A DNA stretch of 8,028 bases from NCBI GenBank assembly GCA_964588665.1, contig CAZPQQ010000110.1, positions 1 to 8,028 of the forward strand, given 5' to 3'. The notes beneath the pieces were generated by a model, which was given only the letters and a program-made list of their open reading frames with translations, was not told the DNA's origin and ran no database searches. The stretch comes from UBA2160 sp964588665. GTDB taxonomy: Bacteria > Chloroflexota > Dehalococcoidia > Lucifugimonadales > UBA1123. The translations under genes were made by a program, and so were the position numbers. This document shows, in pieces, positions 6,038 to 8,028 of the stretch (positions within the stretch are counted from its first letter, which is position 1; every line of letters begins with the position of its first letter).

Positions 6038-7153
6038 CTAATCCAACTCCGAGTCGCCCGCGAGGCCTTCCAGGATTCCCTGGGCCTCGTCGACGATGTC
6101 GAAGACGATCTCGGCGGCAGGCTTCATCTCGTCGATCATGCCCACGACCTGTCCGGCGGGCGATCCCATGAAGTCGGCGATCCGGTGGTCGCGTACGGCC
6201 GTCACGACGTCGTTCACGAGGATCCCCTGCAGAGGCATGGGCAACGGATCCGGAGCGTCGGGCGCGCCCCAGACCTCGGTCCATTTCGTCTGGAGCTGTC
6301 GGATCGGCTTGCCGCTGGAGGAACGCGAACGAATGGTGTCGCGCTCAGTCGCGGCCACGATCTTCTCTTTGACGATCAGGTCGGTGTCCGATTCTCTTGC
6401 CGTGAGCCAGATCGTGCCCATCCACACCCCGACGGCGCCCAGGCAGAGCGCTGCCGCGAGCTGGCTGCCGCTGCCGACGCCACCCGCGCAGATGACCGGC
6501 GTGCCGTTGACCGCCCTCACGACTTGAGGCACGAGCGAGAACGTGCCGATCTCGCCGGTATGTCCGCCGGCGTCGGTCCCCTGAGCCACGATGTAGTCGA
6601 CCCCGGCCTCGGCTTCACGCCTGGCCTGTCGAACGTTTCCGATCAGTCCGAAGACTTTAATGCCCCGTTCGTGCGCCGCATCGAGTATGAAGGCGGGACT
6701 GCCCAGTCCAGACGCGAGGATGGGGACCCGCTCCTCCAGAATCACGTCCAACTGTCGTCGAGCGGTCTCTTGGGTCTGCGACGGACGCTCGATCTGCGCC
6801 TCGGCTGGCGGTTTGGGTTTCGGGTCGGGGATGTTGTAGTCGCGCTTTAGGTTGTTCATGAATTCGATGTGGGTCGGAGGGATCTGCTCTCTCAGCTCCG
6901 ACGTGCTGCCGCTGGGCGGGACTGAGGCCGGAATGAGTACGTCCAGACCAAACGGCTTGTCGCCGACGCGTTCTCGTATCCACTTGATCTCTCGTTCGAT
7001 CTCGTCGGGAGTCATGCCGCCCACACCCAAAACGGCGAGCGCCCCGGCATTCACGACCGCCTCCACGACATCTTTGCAGTGGGTGAAAGCGATGACGGGG
7101 AATTCGATCCCGAAGTCTTCGCAGAGTTTGGTACCCAGAGGGTTTGCATTCAT
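6038..7153 (-). CDS. Nitronate monooxygenase family flavoprotein (2-nitropropane dioxygenase-like)
   Basis: FMN-dependent TIM-barrel enzyme of 371 residues. The family oxidises alkyl nitronates, but includes NADH:quinone reductases and enoyl reductases, so the substrate is uncertain. Visible: FGIEFPVIAF near the N-terminus, NAGALAVLGVGGMTPDEIE (35-53), KPFGLDVLIPAS, LASGLGSP (146-153), the hallmark AQGTDAGGHTG (190-200, with the family's catalytic His at 198) and the FMN phosphate-binding PVICAGGVGSGSQLAAALCL (219-238) followed by GAVGVWMGT. Unusual: the N-terminal strand reads PVIAFTHCKDVV where many members have PIIQAPM, and a charged, proline-rich insert lies at about 78-135. Start ATG 7153 has GGAGG (7164-7168) 10 nt upstream. 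It heads the operon with a 12-bp gap to the small gene, so a functional link with EtfAB is likely. Confidence 0.9.
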   Translation of the reverse strand: MNANPLGTKLCEDFGIEFPVIAFTHCKDVVEAVVNAGALAVLGVGGMTPDEIEREIKWIRERVGDKPFGLDVLIPASVPPSGSTSELREQIPPTHIEFMNNLKRDYNIPDPKPKPPAEAQIERPSQTQETARRQLDVILEERVPILASGLGSPAFILDAAHERGIKVFGLIGNVRQARREAEAGVDYIVAQGTDAGGHTGEIGTFSLVPQVVRAVNGTPVICAGGVGSGSQLAAALCLGAVGVWMGTIWLTARESDTDLIVKEKIVAATERDTIRSRSSSGKPIRQLQTKWTEVWGAPDAPDPLPMPLQGILVNDVVTAVRDHRIADFMGSPAGQVVGMIDEMKPAAEIVFDIVDEAQGILEGLAGDSELD

Positions 7154-7256
7154 CGGGTCGATCCCTCCTGATCTGATTTCCAGCCCGACCGTCGCATATC
7201 AGTCCTCGGTTGAGAACATTCGTGCACGGCGGTCGGCATCGTGGTTGGTAGGGTGG

Positions 7257-7287
7257 AGTGTAGCACAGCGGCTCTCAGAACGATCAA
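7257..7287 (-). promoter_or_regulatory. Candidate promoter of the NMO-ETF operon
   Basis: On the minus strand, TTGATC (7287-7282) and an extended -10, TGC-TACACT (7265-7257), are separated by 19 nt and lie about 105 nt upstream of the NMO start. Each box matches the sigma-70 consensus at four of six positions; the spacer is longer than ideal, partly offset by the TGn extension. It is the best candidate in the upstream gap, not proof. Confidence 0.3.
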
Positions 7288-7444
7288 GCTGGGGACGGAG
7301 GCGTCGGGCGGAATCGCCTTCAGAGATCAGGGCGACAACCTAGGGTTTTGAATCGCAAGTTCGTTGCATATGTCGAGACGTATACTTGAGCGGCACTGTG
7401 GTTCGACAGGCTTCCAAATAACGGCTTCTGTGTGAGGCGATGCT
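7288..7444. other. Non-coding stretch, nothing identified
   Basis: Together with 7154-7256 this forms the gap between the NMO start and the repeat element. I found no gene-like frame, RNA gene or further repeat in it; only short chance palindromes such as GTATAC occur. Confidence 0.5.
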
Positions 7445-7579
7445 GTAGGGGAGGGTTTCAAACCCTCCCGGTGCTCCGCATGGAGAAACGCCTTGGAAGT
7501 GCCAGTGGGCAGGTCGTACCCGCGTGATGACCGCTTATGCCCTCGAAACCAGGCGGGAGAGTTTGAAACCCTCCCTTAC
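7445..7579. mobile_element. MITE/REP-like element with 26-bp terminal inverted repeats
   Basis: A 135-bp element whose left end (7445-7470) and the reverse complement of its right end (7554-7579) match over 26 bp with two mismatches. Each end is itself palindromic: the left has GGGAGGGTTT-C-AAACCCTCCC (7449-7469), the right an imperfect copy with one arm mismatch (7555-7575). The 83-bp interior has no reading frame of note. No target-site duplication is evident. It is too short for a transposase, so mobilisation would need one in trans. It lies just downstream of the GNAT gene, where the right hairpin could also act as a transcription stop. Alternative: a BIME-like pair of REP sequences. Confidence 0.6.
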
Positions 7580-7620
7580 CGACTTCCGCATGGCGCTCAT
7601 GTTTCATCCAAGGCGCGGCG

Positions 7621-8028
7621 TCATTGTGCAGTCGAATCCTCTTTGAGCAGCGAATAGAGCAGATGGTCGTAATACACATCCGCCATACGATGATATTGCC
7701 GCAGCAATCCATCCTTCCGGAATCCCAGCTTCTCAAGCAGGCGGATCGACGGCATGTTTTCCGGATAGACTATGGCTTGGACTCTGTTCAGTCCCATTCC
7801 TTGAAAAGCGTGGCGAAGCGATTCCCGAGCGACTTCAGTCATGAAGCCTTGTCCCCAGAATTCGGGGCTCAAGTCGTAGCCGATCTCGGCTCTCGCATCC
7901 CTCCTGTTCCAGTTATGAAACCCACACGTGCCAATCAGGATATTTTCCGCCTTCTTCACGATCCCCCAGCGGTTGTATGACTTTCCAATCGAGTCCACGT
8001 AGAAACGGACTATTTCTTCGGCCTGACC
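7621..8028 (-). CDS. GNAT-family N-acetyltransferase (RimJ/RimL-like), 5' part beyond the window
   Basis: Acetyl-CoA-dependent N-acetyltransferase of the GNAT fold, cytoplasmic; relatives acetylate ribosomal-protein N-termini or small amines, and the substrate here is unknown. The reading frame is open to the window edge: ten codons upstream of the GTG at 7998 read GQAEEIVRFY, continuing the family pattern, so the true start lies outside. Visible: the core RWGIV...ILIGTCGFHNW, EIGYDLSPEFWGQGFMTE (motif A region; the Q/RxxGxG/A acetyl-CoA loop corresponds to FWGQGFMTE), LNRVQAIVYPENMPSIRLLE followed by KLGFRKDGLLR (motif B) and the C-terminal YYDHLLYSLL. The domain is complete at its 3' end, stopping with TGA at 7621. 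The nearest downstream gene in the same direction is the NMO gene, more than 450 bp away beyond the repeat element, so it is probably a separate transcript. Confidence 0.9.
   Translation of the reverse strand, partial: GQAEEIVRFYVDSIGKSYNRWGIVKKAENILIGTCGFHNWNRRDARAEIGYDLSPEFWGQGFMTEVARESLRHAFQGMGLNRVQAIVYPENMPSIRLLEKLGFRKDGLLRQYHRMADVYYDHLLYSLLKEDSTAQ

Noticed and set aside
5591..6850. Long open frame on the plus strand (419 codons)
   Set aside because: It runs antisense to etfB, the small gene and the NMO gene, all with clear family motifs; its sequence is Arg/Asp/His-rich low-quality protein typical of GC-rich shadow frames.
7445..7579. CRISPR array from the two similar GGGAG...CTCCC repeats
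   Set aside because: Only two copies, in inverted arrangement with internal palindromes and one 85-base gap; no array periodicity and no cas genes.

Overview
The window is a GC-rich bacterial segment in which every supportable gene lies on the minus strand, so transcription runs from right to left. Gene content (nitronate-monooxygenase-like flavoprotein, FixA/FixB-type electron-transfer flavoprotein, YdiF-type CoA-transferase, MBL hydrolase, PHP phosphoesterase, GNAT acetyltransferase) is typical of an aerobic heterotroph that degrades organic acids or acyl-CoA compounds. An uncultivated Chloroflexota lineage (Dehalococcoidia/SAR202-like) would fit, but there is no rRNA or marker gene here, so this is only a guess from gene style.

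Layout in transcription order. (1) A 5'-truncated GNAT N-acetyltransferase enters from the right edge and ends at 7621. (2) A gene-free stretch of about 470 bp (7154-7620) holds a 135-bp element with ~26-bp terminal inverted repeats, each itself palindromic (MITE/REP-like, 7445-7579), and a candidate promoter at 7257-7287. (3) A compact five-gene operon, 7153 to 3282: NMO-like flavoprotein, an unrecognised 86-residue protein, EtfB/FixA, EtfA/FixB and a PHP-domain phosphoesterase. Its gaps are 33 bp or less, with an ATGA overlap between the small gene and etfB. (4) After a gap of about 165 bp comes a YdiF/Pct-type acyl-CoA transferase gene that is broken. A 13-bp tandem duplication at 1779-1812 shifts the frame, the expected catalytic Glu reads Asp, and no in-frame stop is found at the natural end. 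(5) After a short spacer carrying two inverted repeats comes an MBL-fold hydrolase, ending at 98. Bases 1-97 hold nothing I can identify.

Inferred logic: the NMO-like FMN enzyme, the small protein and EtfAB form one transcriptional unit and may work as a redox module, with ETF exchanging electrons with the flavoenzyme or an unlinked dehydrogenase. The EtfB nucleotide loop looks closer to FixA-type than to classical mitochondrial-type ETF. The clearest sequence-level discovery is the 13-bp slippage duplication, which is fully diagnosable by eye: deleting one copy restores the family reading frame exactly. The most system-like discovery is the NMO / 86-residue protein / FixAB / PHP operon.
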